The notes under the pieces: generated by a model
Told to the model about the DNA's origin: nothing
The model's database searches: none
The model's input: the letters and a program-made list of their open reading frames with translations, nothing else
Shown here: in pieces, positions 38,749 through 48,501 of the stretch
How the letters are laid out: every line of letters starts with the position of its first letter
Position numbering within the stretch: the stretch's first letter is position 1
Position numbers and translations under genes: made by a program
NCBI GenBank assembly: GCA_035633215.1
Contig: DASQFI010000062.1
Span: forward strand, 124,001 to 188,000
From: DASQFI01 sp035633215
GTDB lineage: Bacteria > Acidobacteriota > Vicinamibacteria > Vicinamibacterales > SCN-69-37
Length of the DNA stretch: 64,000 bases
Direction of reading: 5' to 3'

Positions 38749-41433
38749 CTATTCGGCGTGCAAGGCGATCGTCGGATCAACGCGCGCCGCGCGGCGCGTT
38801 GGAAGCCAGGCCGCGAGAAAGGCAGTGAGAATCAAGAGCGTCATCGCGACGACCAGCGTGGCCGGATCGAGCGCCGAAACACCGAACACGCGGGCCTCGA
38901 GGAGTCGCGACGCGCCCGCGAACAGGACCAGGCCGGCGGCAAGACCGACGGCGCCAGTGATGGCCACCCCACGCAGCACGTGGATCGAGATCGCTCTTCG
39001 CGACGCACCCAGCGCGATCCGAATGCCGAACTCGCGTGTTCGCTCGTTCACCAGATACGTGACGACGGCATAGATTCCGGCGAGGGCAAGAACGGTCGCC
39101 ACAAGCGCGACGCCGGCGAGCACCTGGGCGAGCACGCGCTCTTCGGGGATGAGACGCTCAACTTCGTCGCGCAGCGTGCCGGCATTGATGAGCGGCAGGC
39201 CCGGTTCGATCTGCCTGACGACGTTCCGCATCGTGGCAATGGCGGCAGCCGCCGGCAGCGAGGACCGGACATAAAACGTGCTGATCGTGAGCCGGGCGCC
39301 CGGCTCGTAAAGCGCCGGACGCTCGTCGGTCCGGAACCGGAGTCCGGATCGCGTGTCGCCGACGACGCCGATGATCTCAATCCGTCGGAGAGAGCGCCAC
39401 TCACCCTCACGCGCCTCCCCCACTTCGATGTGCTGGCCGACTGCCGGCGCATTGCCAAACAGCCGTCGTGCCAGCGACTCGCTGATCATGCCCAGGCCGC
39501 CGGTCTCGCCAGGCCGCCGTTGAAATTCGTCCTCTGAAAACGTTCGGCCGGCCCGTACCGGGATGCCGAGGGCGTCGAAGTAGCTCCCTGAAACCATGGC
39601 GGTCTCAATCCGGAGGTCCGGCGCGGTCGCCGACGCCGGACGCACCCGCGCCGGAAACCAACCGTCTTTCGAGAAGGCTGGTGGCGCGGCGACTGCGGCG
39701 GCCTGAACGCCGGGAGTACTGCTCAGCCGCTCGAGGACCTCGCGGACCAGAACGTCTCGGCGCGCCGGCGTCAATCCGAGGCGGCGGCCGTCGATGCCGA
39801 ACGAAACCACCCCCCGCGCGTTCATCCCGAGATCGACGGCCCGCAGATTGTGCAGAGACCGGGCGAGTACACCGGCGCCTGCCAGCAGGGTCAGGGACAG
39901 CGCGATCTGCACACACAGCAAAGCGGCGCGGAATCGGCTCGCCGAGCTGGTGAATCTGCCCGCTTGATGAAGCACGGGACGGAGCCGGGCGCGCCTCACA
40001 GCCAGGATCGGCACGAAGCCGAACACGACAACCGTTGCCATGGACATCCCCGCCGTGAACAACAGCACACGCCAATCGAGTGGCACATTGTCAATCGGGG
40101 CCACCCAGCTGAAAACCTGCGTGCCATTCACAAGACCAGTCAGCAGTTTCGCGCCGAGCACGCCGAACAGCATGGCGGCAATTCCAAGGATGCCCACCTC
40201 GACCGCCACACCGCGAGCCAGTCGCCAGCCACCGGCACCGATCGCACTTTTCACGGCGAGCTCGCGCTCGCGCCGGAGCGTTCTCGCCAACAGGAGATTG
40301 GCAGCGTTGGCGCACGCCAGGAGCAGCAGCAAGGCCGTGGGCCCGATCACGAACGGGTAGACCTCGAGGATGCGGTTCCGCGTCCCGAACAGATCACTCG
40401 CATGCAGTCCGGTGTAGAGGGCCGGCGCGAACCTCAACCTCAACGGTCCGTTGAGGTTGAGACGGCGAGCGCCTGGCAGCATCATGAACGGCCGCGTCGG
40501 CCCAACCGAAGTGAACGCCGCCCGGAGCTGTTGCTCCGCGACCGCTGCGGTGCCGCCTCGTGGCAAACGCCCGACGAGATTCTCAAACCTGTCGTCAACC
40601 CGATTCAGCCGCCGCTCCGCGGTCATCGGCAACCAGACGTCGACGTCGCCGGCGCGCACGCTGCCCCATCCCTGATATCGATCGACGATGCCGACAACCG
40701 TGAACGGAATTCGAGTGACCGTGATCCGCTGACCGACGGCGGTCGAAGCTCCGCCAAACGCGCGATGCCACAGGCGTTCGCTGATCAGCGCGACGTCGGC
40801 GCCGCTGCCGATCTCCTCGTCTGTGAACAGACGACCGATGCGGGCTCGGACACCAAGGACACCAAGATAGCCATCGGTGACGAGCTCGACGGTCGCATGT
40901 TCGGCATCCCCGTCTCCCCGGAGCGCCACTGGAAGCGCCACCGTGTAAGCGCCGCCAAGACCGTCCATCGCCTGGCTTTGCCGCAGAGCGGCCAGCGAGC
41001 TCCGCGGCGCGGCACCGAACACGAACCGATCGTCGATCGGATGGAAGTAGATCGTCACGAGCCGGTCGGGATCGACCACGCCGGGCACCGGCCGAAACAG
41101 GACGTAGTTAAACAACGCATAGCCAGTGGTCGTTGCACCTATTCCGAGCGCGAGCATCACCACAATCGCCGCGCTCGATCCCGGCTGCCGGCGGAACGCC
41201 CGCAGGCCGAGCCGCAGATCGGTGGCGAAACCGCTCAGAAACGTCCGGCGGCCAAACTCTGGCAGCGACAGCCCGTGAGCGCGCCAGTGAAACCGTCCAG
41301 CCACCCGGAGCACCTCCCAGGAGATCCAGAGCGCGCGGCGGGTGCCTCGCCACCCGGCACGCGAGGCTTCCTCTTCCAGATCGCGCCGAACCGAGTCACG
41401 CCAGGCGGCGGGAATGAGGCGGAAGACTTTCAT
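38749..41433 (-). CDS. ADOP-type MacB/FtsX permease
   Basis: An 894-residue permease with a divergent N-terminal segment (MKVFRLIPAAWRDSVRRDLEEE). TM1 is near 88-108 (IVVMLALGIGATTTGYALFN), followed by a periplasmic domain. The central FtsX block reads LLACANAANLLLARTLRRERELAVKSAIGA, and the terminal block LALAGIYAVVTYLVNERTREFGIRIALGA. It ends RVDPTIALHAE. Its ATG overlaps the stop of the upstream PadR gene (ATGA), so regulator and permease are translationally coupled. Complete and intact. No ABC ATPase is nearby. Confidence 0.9.
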   Translation of the reverse strand: MKVFRLIPAAWRDSVRRDLEEEASRAGWRGTRRALWISWEVLRVAGRFHWRAHGLSLPEFGRRTFLSGFATDLRLGLRAFRRQPGSSAAIVVMLALGIGATTTGYALFNYVLFRPVPGVVDPDRLVTIYFHPIDDRFVFGAAPRSSLAALRQSQAMDGLGGAYTVALPVALRGDGDAEHATVELVTDGYLGVLGVRARIGRLFTDEEIGSGADVALISERLWHRAFGGASTAVGQRITVTRIPFTVVGIVDRYQGWGSVRAGDVDVWLPMTAERRLNRVDDRFENLVGRLPRGGTAAVAEQQLRAAFTSVGPTRPFMMLPGARRLNLNGPLRLRFAPALYTGLHASDLFGTRNRILEVYPFVIGPTALLLLLACANAANLLLARTLRRERELAVKSAIGAGGWRLARGVAVEVGILGIAAMLFGVLGAKLLTGLVNGTQVFSWVAPIDNVPLDWRVLLFTAGMSMATVVVFGFVPILAVRRARLRPVLHQAGRFTSSASRFRAALLCVQIALSLTLLAGAGVLARSLHNLRAVDLGMNARGVVSFGIDGRRLGLTPARRDVLVREVLERLSSTPGVQAAAVAAPPAFSKDGWFPARVRPASATAPDLRIETAMVSGSYFDALGIPVRAGRTFSEDEFQRRPGETGGLGMISESLARRLFGNAPAVGQHIEVGEAREGEWRSLRRIEIIGVVGDTRSGLRFRTDERPALYEPGARLTISTFYVRSSLPAAAAIATMRNVVRQIEPGLPLINAGTLRDEVERLIPEERVLAQVLAGVALVATVLALAGIYAVVTYLVNERTREFGIRIALGASRRAISIHVLRGVAITGAVGLAAGLVLFAGASRLLEARVFGVSALDPATLVVAMTLLILTAFLAAWLPTRRAARVDPTIALHAE

Positions 41434-41753
41434 CGCTTATGCAGCGCGGTCCCGACGGACAGGCGCTCGACGGCGCGGCGCGCGGCTTTCAACGCGGCCA
41501 CACCCGACGGCCGGATGCGAAAGAGACGACGCGCCTTGCCGCCCGGCTCCCCGGTCGGCTCGGAAAACCAGGACTCGACCAGACCTTTCTTCTGGACTCG
41601 ATCGAGCGTGATGTAGATCGACCCGCGCGAGAGCTTCACGCCGGCGTCGCGATCGATCAGTTCGCGGATCGGCACGGCGTAGGCCTGGCCATCGAGACGC
41701 AGCACCGCCAACAACACCAGGTGCTCGACTTCGCCGAGGCGAATGTGCTCCAT
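41430..41753 (-). CDS. PadR-family transcriptional regulator
   Basis: A 107-residue PadR-type winged-helix protein: LGEVEHLVLLAVLRLDGQAYAV, RGSIYITLDRVQKKGLVESWF, RRLFRIRPSGVAALKAARR. It diverges from the other three, with a charged linker (SEPTGEPGGKA) before the wing. A 17-nt palindrome (41791-41807), 38 bp upstream, is the likely operator. GAGG sits 7-10 nt before the ATG. The stop codon overlaps the ADOP start (ATGA). Confidence 0.88.
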   Translation of the reverse strand: MEHIRLGEVEHLVLLAVLRLDGQAYAVPIRELIDRDAGVKLSRGSIYITLDRVQKKGLVESWFSEPTGEPGGKARRLFRIRPSGVAALKAARRAVERLSVGTALHKR

Positions 41754-41790
41754 CGATACCTCAATTTGCGGGAAACGCCCCGCGCCATAT

Positions 41791-41807
41791 TGCTAATATT
41801 ATTAGCA
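41791..41807 (-). promoter_or_regulatory. padR operator palindrome
   Basis: Perfect palindrome TGCTAATA-T-TATTAGCA in an A/T-rich island between the divergent padR (start 41753) and Nudix (start 41845) genes. It could control both. Its sequence is unlike the other three PadR dyads, implying distinct specificity. Confidence 0.65.
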
Positions 41808-41844
41808 TTCGACGGTCATCGCGGCAAGATGGTTTACTGAAGCG

Positions 41845-42501
41845 GTGAACCTCGCCGATCTGTCCGCCGTTGAAGGCTTCCTTCGCGAACGGCTCACGCA
41901 ATCGTTGCCCGGCGCACCCTCGCATTGGCGATTCGCCCCGCGTCCGGCGCGCAAAGGGTGGGAGCCCGATCAGCAGCCGGCGGGCGCGCGGCAGGCCGCC
42001 GCGCTCATCCTGTTGTATGAGAGCCACGGCGGACTGGTGTTGCCGCTCACGGTGCGGCGCGACGACCTGCCACATCACCCGGGCCAGGTGAGCCTGCCGG
42101 GCGGCGCCGTCGATCCGGGCGAGCCGCCGGAACAGGCGGCGCTTCGCGAGGCGCACGAAGAGATCGGCGTCACGCCCGCCGACGTGCGGCTCGTCGGCAC
42201 GCTGTCTTCGCTCAACGTCATCGTCAGCAACTTCGTCGTGCAGCCATTCGTCGGCGTCGTGAACGGCCGGCCGGAGTTCCGGCTGGCGCCGCATGAAGTG
42301 GCGTCGCTGGTGGAGGTTCCGCTGGAGGAATTGCGGGACGCCGGCCGAATTGGCTGGTCCCGGCACGTCCGGGAAGGGTTGGTCGTTGACTATCCCCACT
42401 TCGACCTGGCCGGACATCATGTCTGGGGCGCGACAGCAATGATCCTGGGCGAATTCGCGTCGTTATTCGACCCGGAATTCGGCCCCCCGCCATTTGAATG
42501 A
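41845..42501 (+). CDS. Nudix CoA pyrophosphatase
   Basis: A 218-residue Nudix hydrolase starting at GTG 41845. The UPF0035-type CoA diphosphatase signature precedes the Nudix box (LPLTVRRDDLPHHPGQVSLP), and the box itself is intact: GAVDPGEPPEQAALREAHEEIG (pattern G-x5-E-x7-R-E-x2-E-E). Such enzymes cleave CoA to 3',5'-ADP and 4'-phosphopantetheine; cytosolic. The start lies 92 bp from the divergent padR, with a shared palindrome in between. In a genome active in beta-oxidation it may set the CoA level, but that link is inference. Confidence 0.88.
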   Translation: MNLADLSAVEGFLRERLTQSLPGAPSHWRFAPRPARKGWEPDQQPAGARQAAALILLYESHGGLVLPLTVRRDDLPHHPGQVSLPGGAVDPGEPPEQAALREAHEEIGVTPADVRLVGTLSSLNVIVSNFVVQPFVGVVNGRPEFRLAPHEVASLVEVPLEELRDAGRIGWSRHVREGLVVDYPHFDLAGHHVWGATAMILGEFASLFDPEFGPPPFE

Positions 42502-42550
42502 ATTCGGTGTCTTACGAATCAAGGCGGACCTGCCGACGTACAGATCGAAC

Positions 42551-42620
42551 GTAGACCGGCTCTAAAGCCGGTCGACCGCGCGTCTGGCGTAGGGTGGGCG
42601 GGCAGAGACCCGCCAACTAC
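42551..42620. repeat. Two GTAG-type palindromes
   Basis: GTAGACCGGCTCTAAAGCCGG (hairpin ACCGGCT/AGCCGGT) is followed by GTAGGGTGGGCGGGCAGAGA to CTAC at 42620 (hairpin GGCGGG/CCCGCC). It lies between the Nudix stop and the macroglobulin start and is the same class as 2627-2679. The remaining 42502-42668 sequence shows no gene; a GGGGAG ribosome binding site precedes the macroglobulin ATG. Confidence 0.7.
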
Positions 42621-42668
42621 GGTTGATTGCAGCGGTTCGCGTTGAAAAACGCGTGACGGGGAGCATCT

Positions 42669-45600
42669 ATGCGTGCGGTGGGTCGTGGTGTCGCTATCCT
42701 TTTCGTGATCGCCGGCGCGGCAACCGCGATCGCGTCCAGTCAATCCGCGCCGCTCACCATCGTCAGCGCCGGTCCGACCGGCGAGATCGCCCGGCTGCAG
42801 GACGCCAACGAGATCCGGGTGATCTTCTCGGAGCCGATGGTGCCGCTCGGACGGATTCCGTCGAATCCGACGCCGTCCTGGATTCAGATCTCACCCGCGA
42901 TCAAGGGCGCCTATCGCTGGTCGGGCACGACAATCCTCATCTTCACGCCCGATCCGTCGGCGCCGCTCCCGAACGCGACGACGTATACGGTGACGATTGA
43001 TGGGAGTGCGACAGCGGTTTCCGGCCGGGCGCTCGGGACCGTCCAGCGATTCACGTTCACGACACCGACAGTGCGACTGACGTCGGCGCGCTGGGCGCGG
43101 CGATCCGATCGATTCGACGCGCCGGTGACGCTCGCGCTGACGTTCAACCAGCGCGTGCGGCCTGCCGACGTCGTCGCGCATCTTGCCGTCCGGTATCAGC
43201 CGCATGACGTCGAACTGCCCGGGTTCACGCCACGGGAGCGCGCGCGACTCTCCGCCTCCGATCCGGACGGTCTGAGACGATTCGACGCGAAGATCGCCGC
43301 CGCCCGGAACACCGCCAGCCGCACGGATCTCGTCGGCACACAGGTCGCCGCTATGTGGGATCAGAAGCGGTTCCCGCCGTCGCCAACCCTGGTCGTGCTC
43401 GAAACGACGTCGGTGCCGCCGCCGGGCAGCTGGCTGCAGCTCACGCTCGACACGCGGATGCCGAGCGCCGAAGGACCGGCGTTTCCGCCCGAGGCGCAAA
43501 CGAGCGTCGCCGAGCTCACGCGCGCGTTCTTCGTCAAGGGACCGCACTGCCAGACCAGCTGCGATCCGTCCCACTACAACCCGATCTTCTTCACGGAACA
43601 GGTGGACGCCGTACGATTCGCCGCGGCGATGACGGCGCGCGACATGACCGATACCACGCGCGAGCAGGTGCTTCGCCCGACGTCCCAAGTGTCTGCGGCG
43701 GGCCGCGATACGGGCTTTGCGCACGACGTGGAAGACGCGGGCTTCGATCGGCAGCCGCCCGCGCGCACCTGGCTGCTCGGTCTGAACGCTTCGCTTCAGT
43801 CGCGCGACGGTCAAACCCTTGGCTATCCCTGGGTCGGCATCGTCGAGAACTGGCACGAGACCGCGTTCACGAGCTTCGGCGACGGGCACGGCGTCTGGGA
43901 AAAAGACGGCGGCACGATCCTCCCGTTCTACGCGCGCAACCTGCAGTCGGTCACGCAGCGGGCCGTCACGGTCGCGCCAAACGATCTGATGCCGCGCGTG
44001 CTCGAGCTCGAGAAGGGCAACTTTCGCGACATGCCTCCTGGAGCAGGCACGGCACGGCGGCTGAACGTGAGACCGGACGAGATTCAGTCACACGGACTCG
44101 ATCTGAAATCGTTGCTGACGCCGCAGGGATTCGGCCTCATCTGGGCCGGTATGACGCCGGGCGATCCGATCCCGCGCGCGACCGACGTGAGCCGGCCGCA
44201 CTCGACGGTCGTCCAGGTCACGAACCTCGGCATCACGGTCAAGGACAGCCCGCAGTCCACCCTCGTCTTCGTCACGCGGCTCGACAACGGCGAGCCGGTC
44301 GGCGACGCGCGCGTGACTATCGTCAACACGCGCAACGAGCAGGTGTGGCGCGGCATGACGGCGAAGGACGGCGTGGTCCTCGCGCCCGCGTTGCCCATGC
44401 GGCAGCCGGACGAGTGGGACGACCTTTCGTTTCTCGTGACGGCCGAGAAGGATGGCGACATCGCGTACGTCGCCTCCGACTGGAACGAAGGCATCATGCC
44501 GTGGGATTTCAGTCTCTCGTACCAGCTGTGGGAGGCGACCGATATCCTTCGCGGATCGGTCTTCACGGATCGCGGCGTCTACAAGCCAGGCGAGCCCATC
44601 CACGTCAAGGCGATCGTCCGATCGGACACGCCGACCGGCATCCGGATGCTGCCCGCGGGATCGACGGTCGACGTGCGCGTGCACGACAGCCGCAACAAGG
44701 AAGTCGACCGCCGGACGCTGACGATCAATCGCTGGAGCAGCGCCGAGTGGGAGTGGACCGTGCCCGCCGATGCGACGCTTGGCAACTACCGCATTCAGGC
44801 GATGCTGCCCGGCACCGAACGGCCGGAGGGCAATGACGTCACCGAGCGCCGGCGGACGGGCGATTGGCTGAAGCGCGTGCACGGGCAATTCCTCGTCGCC
44901 GCCTACCGCAAGCCCGATTTCCGCGTGGACACGACGCTTGCCGCCACCCGAGCAGTCGCCGGCTCGACGTTGAACGCGACGGCGAGCGCGCGATACCTGT
45001 TCGGCAACGCGATGGCGCGACGGCCCGTGCGATGGACGCTGACGCGCGATCCGGACATGACGGTGCCGGAGCCAATCCACGAGCGCTATCCGGCCGACAA
45101 GTTCGCGTTCGGGTACTACCCGGACAACGAAAACCGCGGTGAGACGCGCGTCGCCGGCGAAACCGCGACGCTCACGCAGACCGGCACGTTCGCGGTCGAT
45201 CTGCCGACCGAGCGCGCCGTCGACTTCCCCTACCGCTACACGTTCGAGGCGGAGGTTGAGGACATCTCCCGGCAGTTGCTTTCGAATCGGTCGAGTGTCG
45301 TCGTTTTCCCCGCACCCTGGCACATCGGTCTGCGCCGGCCGTCCTTCTTCGCGGACACCGCCACCGGCACGAGCGTGGACGTCGTCGCCGTCGATCCGAA
45401 AGGCGATCCCGTCCCCGGCGTCCCCGTGACCGTTTCTCTTGTCCGGATCCAGTGGAATTCGGTGCGCCGCTCGGAAGGCAGCGGCTTCTACACGTGGGAC
45501 ACCGAACGGCTGGAGATTCCCGCCGGGGAATGGACGGTGACGACGACGGCCACGCCGGTGACGGTGAAGATTCCGGTCCCGGAGGGTGGATCGTACAGGC

Positions 45601-48470
45601 TGCGCGCGGTTGGGCGCGATGCCGCCGGACACCAGGCAAGAACCGACGCGTGGTTCTACGGAATCGGCGCGGGCTACACGGCGTGGCAGCGGTTCGATCA
45701 CAACCGCATCACGCTCGAGCCCGAGAAGAAGACGTGGAAGCCGGGCGAGACCGCGCGCATCATGATCCAGTCGCCGTGGGAGAGCGCCACGGCGCTGCTC
45801 ACCGTCGAGCGCGAAGGCGTTCGCAGGTACGAGCGCTTCTCTCTCACGTCCACTCAACAGACCGTTCAGGTGCCGATCACCGAGGCCGACATTCCGAACG
45901 TCTACGTGTCGGTGCTGCTGATTCGCGGCCGGATGTCCTCCGACCCCGGCAAGGACGGGAGCGATCCCGGCAAGCCGGCCTTCAAGCTCGGCTACACCGA
46001 GCTCGTAGTCGCCGACGACTCGAAGAAGCTCGGCGTCACCGTCTCCGCCGATCGCGCGGAGTACCGGCCCGCGAACACCGCCAAGGTCTCCGTGAACGTG
46101 CAGGACGCCGCGAATCGTCCTGCCGCAAGTGAAGTCACGCTCTGGGCCGTCGACTACGGCGTGCTCTCGCTCACCGACTATCGCGCTCCCGACGTCGTGA
46201 GCGCGGTGTACCAGCGTAAAGCGTTGCAGGTGATGACGGAAGACAACCGGCAGCGGATCGTCAGCCGGCGTGTGCTCACACCCAAAGGCGGCGCGGAGGG
46301 CGGCGGCGGCGGCAAGGAAAATGCGTTCCGGCAGGACTTCCGTCCGCTTGCGTTCTGGCTCGGGTCGGTCGAAACGGATCGCACCGGCCGCGCGACGAAG
46401 GAAGTCACGCTTCCGGACGCGCTCACCACGTATCGCATCATGGCCGTGGCTGGAGATACGTCATCGCGGTTTGGATCGGCGAGCGCCGAGATTCGCGTCA
46501 GCAAGCCGATCACGATGCTGGCCGCGTTCCCCCGCTTCCTCACGCGCGGCGATCGCGCGCTCTTCGGGGCCGTCGTCAACAACACGCTTCCCGCGAGCGG
46601 CACGGCGACGGTCACGATTCGCAGCCTCGATCCCACCGTGCTGGAGTTCCCGAACGGCCGCCAGTCGCTCACGATCGACGGCGGCTCGAACGCCGAGGTG
46701 CGGTTCGACGCGGTCGCGCGCGGCATCGGCCGCGCGCGCGTGCAGATGACCGTCCGGCTCGGCAGCAACAGCGACGCGTTCGAGATGGCGCTGCCGGTCA
46801 TCGCGCCGGCGCGGCTGGAAACGACGGCGGCCTTCGGCGATACCACCGCCCGCGCGACCGAACGGCTGTTGCTTCCGACGGGTATCGTGCCGACGATGGG
46901 CGGCCTCAACGTCGAGCTGGCGTCGTCGGCCCTCGTCGGGCTCGGCGAAGGCGCGCGTTACCTGGCCGACTACCCCTTCCAGTGCGCGGAACAGAAGGCG
47001 TCCGCCGCGTTGGCGCTGGTGCTCGCCGCTGACCTCGGATCGGCCTTCGAGATGCCGCGCATCGCGCCGACGGACTATCGCAAGCGCGCCGCCGAGCTTC
47101 TTCGCGACCTGCCGCGGTATCAGTGCATGGACGGCGGCTTCGGCTATTGGCCTGGCAACTGCCTCCACGGCCACTTCTATCTGACGAGCTACGTCATGCA
47201 CGTCATGCACGTGGCGAACCAGCTCGGCATTCCGCTCGACAACGTCGTGGCCGGCCGCGCGCTCGACTTCCTCGACAGGGCATTGAAGGCGCCGGCGCCG
47301 GTCCAGGTGCAATGGCTGCCCGTCTGGGGCGCGTCTTCGGCGTTCGCCGTCAAGGTACTCGTCGAGCACGGCCGCAACCAGGACTCGAACATCACGCGGC
47401 TGTTGTCGGCCACGGACCGGCTGCCGGTCTTCGCGCTCTCATATCTGGCGGACGCGATGGCCGCGTCCACCAATCGCGGACCGCGATACGGCGACGTGGT
47501 GAGGCGCCTCACGAACGCGCTGCGGGTCGAGGGCGATCGCGTGCATGTCGAGGAGATCGACTCCGATGCGCTCGCGTGGATCTGGAACTCCAACACGCGC
47601 GCGACGGCACTCGTCCTGACCGGATTCGTTCAGCGCGGCGACGATCCGCAGCCCGTGCCAGGTCTCGTCCGCTGGCTGCTTCAGGCCCGTGAAAAAGGCC
47701 GGTGGCGGAATACGCAGGAGAACGGGACGGCGCTCGAGGCGCTCGTCGCCTACTACCGCAAGTTCGAATCTGAAGCGCCCGACATGACCGCGACCGTCGC
47801 GCTGGGCGAGCACGCGATCGGCACGACGGCGTTCCGTGGCCGATCGACGGTGGCACGTCGGGTGCGGCTCGCGATGCCGGATCTGATCAAACAGATCGCG
47901 GCCGGCGCCGAAGCCGATCTCGCCGTCTCGCGCGCGGGGACCGGGCGGCTGTATTACGCCGCGCGTCTGCAGTACGTGCCGGGCGAGCCGCCGCCGGTAA
48001 GCGACCAGGGCATTCACGTCGATCGGCGCTACGAACGGTTCGTCGAGAACGGCGACAGCCCGCCGGCGACGTCGTTTGCCGCGGGTGATCTGGTCCGCGT
48101 CACGCTCACGCTGACGCTGCCGAAGGAGCGGCGGTACGTCGCCGTGACCGACAGCCTCCCTGCTGGATTCGAGGCCGTGGACGGCTGGTTCAACACGACG
48201 GCGAGCGATCTCGCGCGTGACTCGTCGGTCCAGAGCGCGGATCAATCCTGGGAAGCGCGCTACCGGCGCGGCGGATTCGATCACATCGAGAAGTACGACG
48301 AGCGCATCCAGCTCTTCGCGACGCGCCTGAGCGAGGGCCGCCACGAGTTCTCGTACCTCGTGCGAGCGACGACGGCCGGCACGTTCAGGGCGACCGGCGC
48401 GTGGGCGGAAGAGATGTACGCGCCGGAAGTGAACGGGCGCACGGCGCCGGCGACGATCACCATCAAATGA
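42669..48470 (+). CDS. Bacterial alpha-2-macroglobulin (thioester-containing)
   Basis: A 1933-residue secreted protein: signal peptide (about 1-26), macroglobulin-like MG domains, bait region, then the alpha-helical thioester domain. The thioester motif is CAEQ (Cys1439-Gln1442, in YPFQCAEQKA), so it can covalently trap proteases. Other family landmarks are TDRGVYKPGEPIHVKAI, the MG-rich KTWKPGETARIMIQSPWE, FFADTATG and a C-terminal receptor-binding-like domain with YLVRATTAGTFRATGA. A Gly-rich bait-like stretch (PKGGAEGGGGGKENAFRQD, about 1210) may be the protease-sensitive site. The pbpC gene follows at once, the classic bacterial A2M-PBP1C pairing for envelope defence and repair. No lipobox, so soluble periplasmic unlike E. 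coli YfhM. Confidence 0.92.
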   Translation: MRAVGRGVAILFVIAGAATAIASSQSAPLTIVSAGPTGEIARLQDANEIRVIFSEPMVPLGRIPSNPTPSWIQISPAIKGAYRWSGTTILIFTPDPSAPLPNATTYTVTIDGSATAVSGRALGTVQRFTFTTPTVRLTSARWARRSDRFDAPVTLALTFNQRVRPADVVAHLAVRYQPHDVELPGFTPRERARLSASDPDGLRRFDAKIAAARNTASRTDLVGTQVAAMWDQKRFPPSPTLVVLETTSVPPPGSWLQLTLDTRMPSAEGPAFPPEAQTSVAELTRAFFVKGPHCQTSCDPSHYNPIFFTEQVDAVRFAAAMTARDMTDTTREQVLRPTSQVSAAGRDTGFAHDVEDAGFDRQPPARTWLLGLNASLQSRDGQTLGYPWVGIVENWHETAFTSFGDGHGVWEKDGGTILPFYARNLQSVTQRAVTVAPNDLMPRVLELEKGNFRDMPPGAGTARRLNVRPDEIQSHGLDLKSLLTPQGFGLIWAGMTPGDPIPRATDVSRPHSTVVQVTNLGITVKDSPQSTLVFVTRLDNGEPVGDARVTIVNTRNEQVWRGMTAKDGVVLAPALPMRQPDEWDDLSFLVTAEKDGDIAYVASDWNEGIMPWDFSLSYQLWEATDILRGSVFTDRGVYKPGEPIHVKAIVRSDTPTGIRMLPAGSTVDVRVHDSRNKEVDRRTLTINRWSSAEWEWTVPADATLGNYRIQAMLPGTERPEGNDVTERRRTGDWLKRVHGQFLVAAYRKPDFRVDTTLAATRAVAGSTLNATASARYLFGNAMARRPVRWTLTRDPDMTVPEPIHERYPADKFAFGYYPDNENRGETRVAGETATLTQTGTFAVDLPTERAVDFPYRYTFEAEVEDISRQLLSNRSSVVVFPAPWHIGLRRPSFFADTATGTSVDVVAVDPKGDPVPGVPVTVSLVRIQWNSVRRSEGSGFYTWDTERLEIPAGEWTVTTTATPVTVKIPVPEGGSYRLRAVGRDAAGHQARTDAWFYGIGAGYTAWQRFDHNRITLEPEKKTWKPGETARIMIQSPWESATALLTVEREGVRRYERFSLTSTQQTVQVPITEADIPNVYVSVLLIRGRMSSDPGKDGSDPGKPAFKLGYTELVVADDSKKLGVTVSADRAEYRPANTAKVSVNVQDAANRPAASEVTLWAVDYGVLSLTDYRAPDVVSAVYQRKALQVMTEDNRQRIVSRRVLTPKGGAEGGGGGKENAFRQDFRPLAFWLGSVETDRTGRATKEVTLPDALTTYRIMAVAGDTSSRFGSASAEIRVSKPITMLAAFPRFLTRGDRALFGAVVNNTLPASGTATVTIRSLDPTVLEFPNGRQSLTIDGGSNAEVRFDAVARGIGRARVQMTVRLGSNSDAFEMALPVIAPARLETTAAFGDTTARATERLLLPTGIVPTMGGLNVELASSALVGLGEGARYLADYPFQCAEQKASAALALVLAADLGSAFEMPRIAPTDYRKRAAELLRDLPRYQCMDGGFGYWPGNCLHGHFYLTSYVMHVMHVANQLGIPLDNVVAGRALDFLDRALKAPAPVQVQWLPVWGASSAFAVKVLVEHGRNQDSNITRLLSATDRLPVFALSYLADAMAASTNRGPRYGDVVRRLTNALRVEGDRVHVEEIDSDALAWIWNSNTRATALVLTGFVQRGDDPQPVPGLVRWLLQAREKGRWRNTQENGTALEALVAYYRKFESEAPDMTATVALGEHAIGTTAFRGRSTVARRVRLAMPDLIKQIAAGAEADLAVSRAGTGRLYYAARLQYVPGEPPPVSDQGIHVDRRYERFVENGDSPPATSFAAGDLVRVTLTLTLPKERRYVAVTDSLPAGFEAVDGWFNTTASDLARDSSVQSADQSWEARYRRGGFDHIEKYDERIQLFATRLSEGRHEFSYLVRATTAGTFRATGAWAEEMYAPEVNGRTAPATITIK

Positions 48471-48501
48471 ACGACATGAAGGGAATGAAGGGGTGAAGCA
48501 C

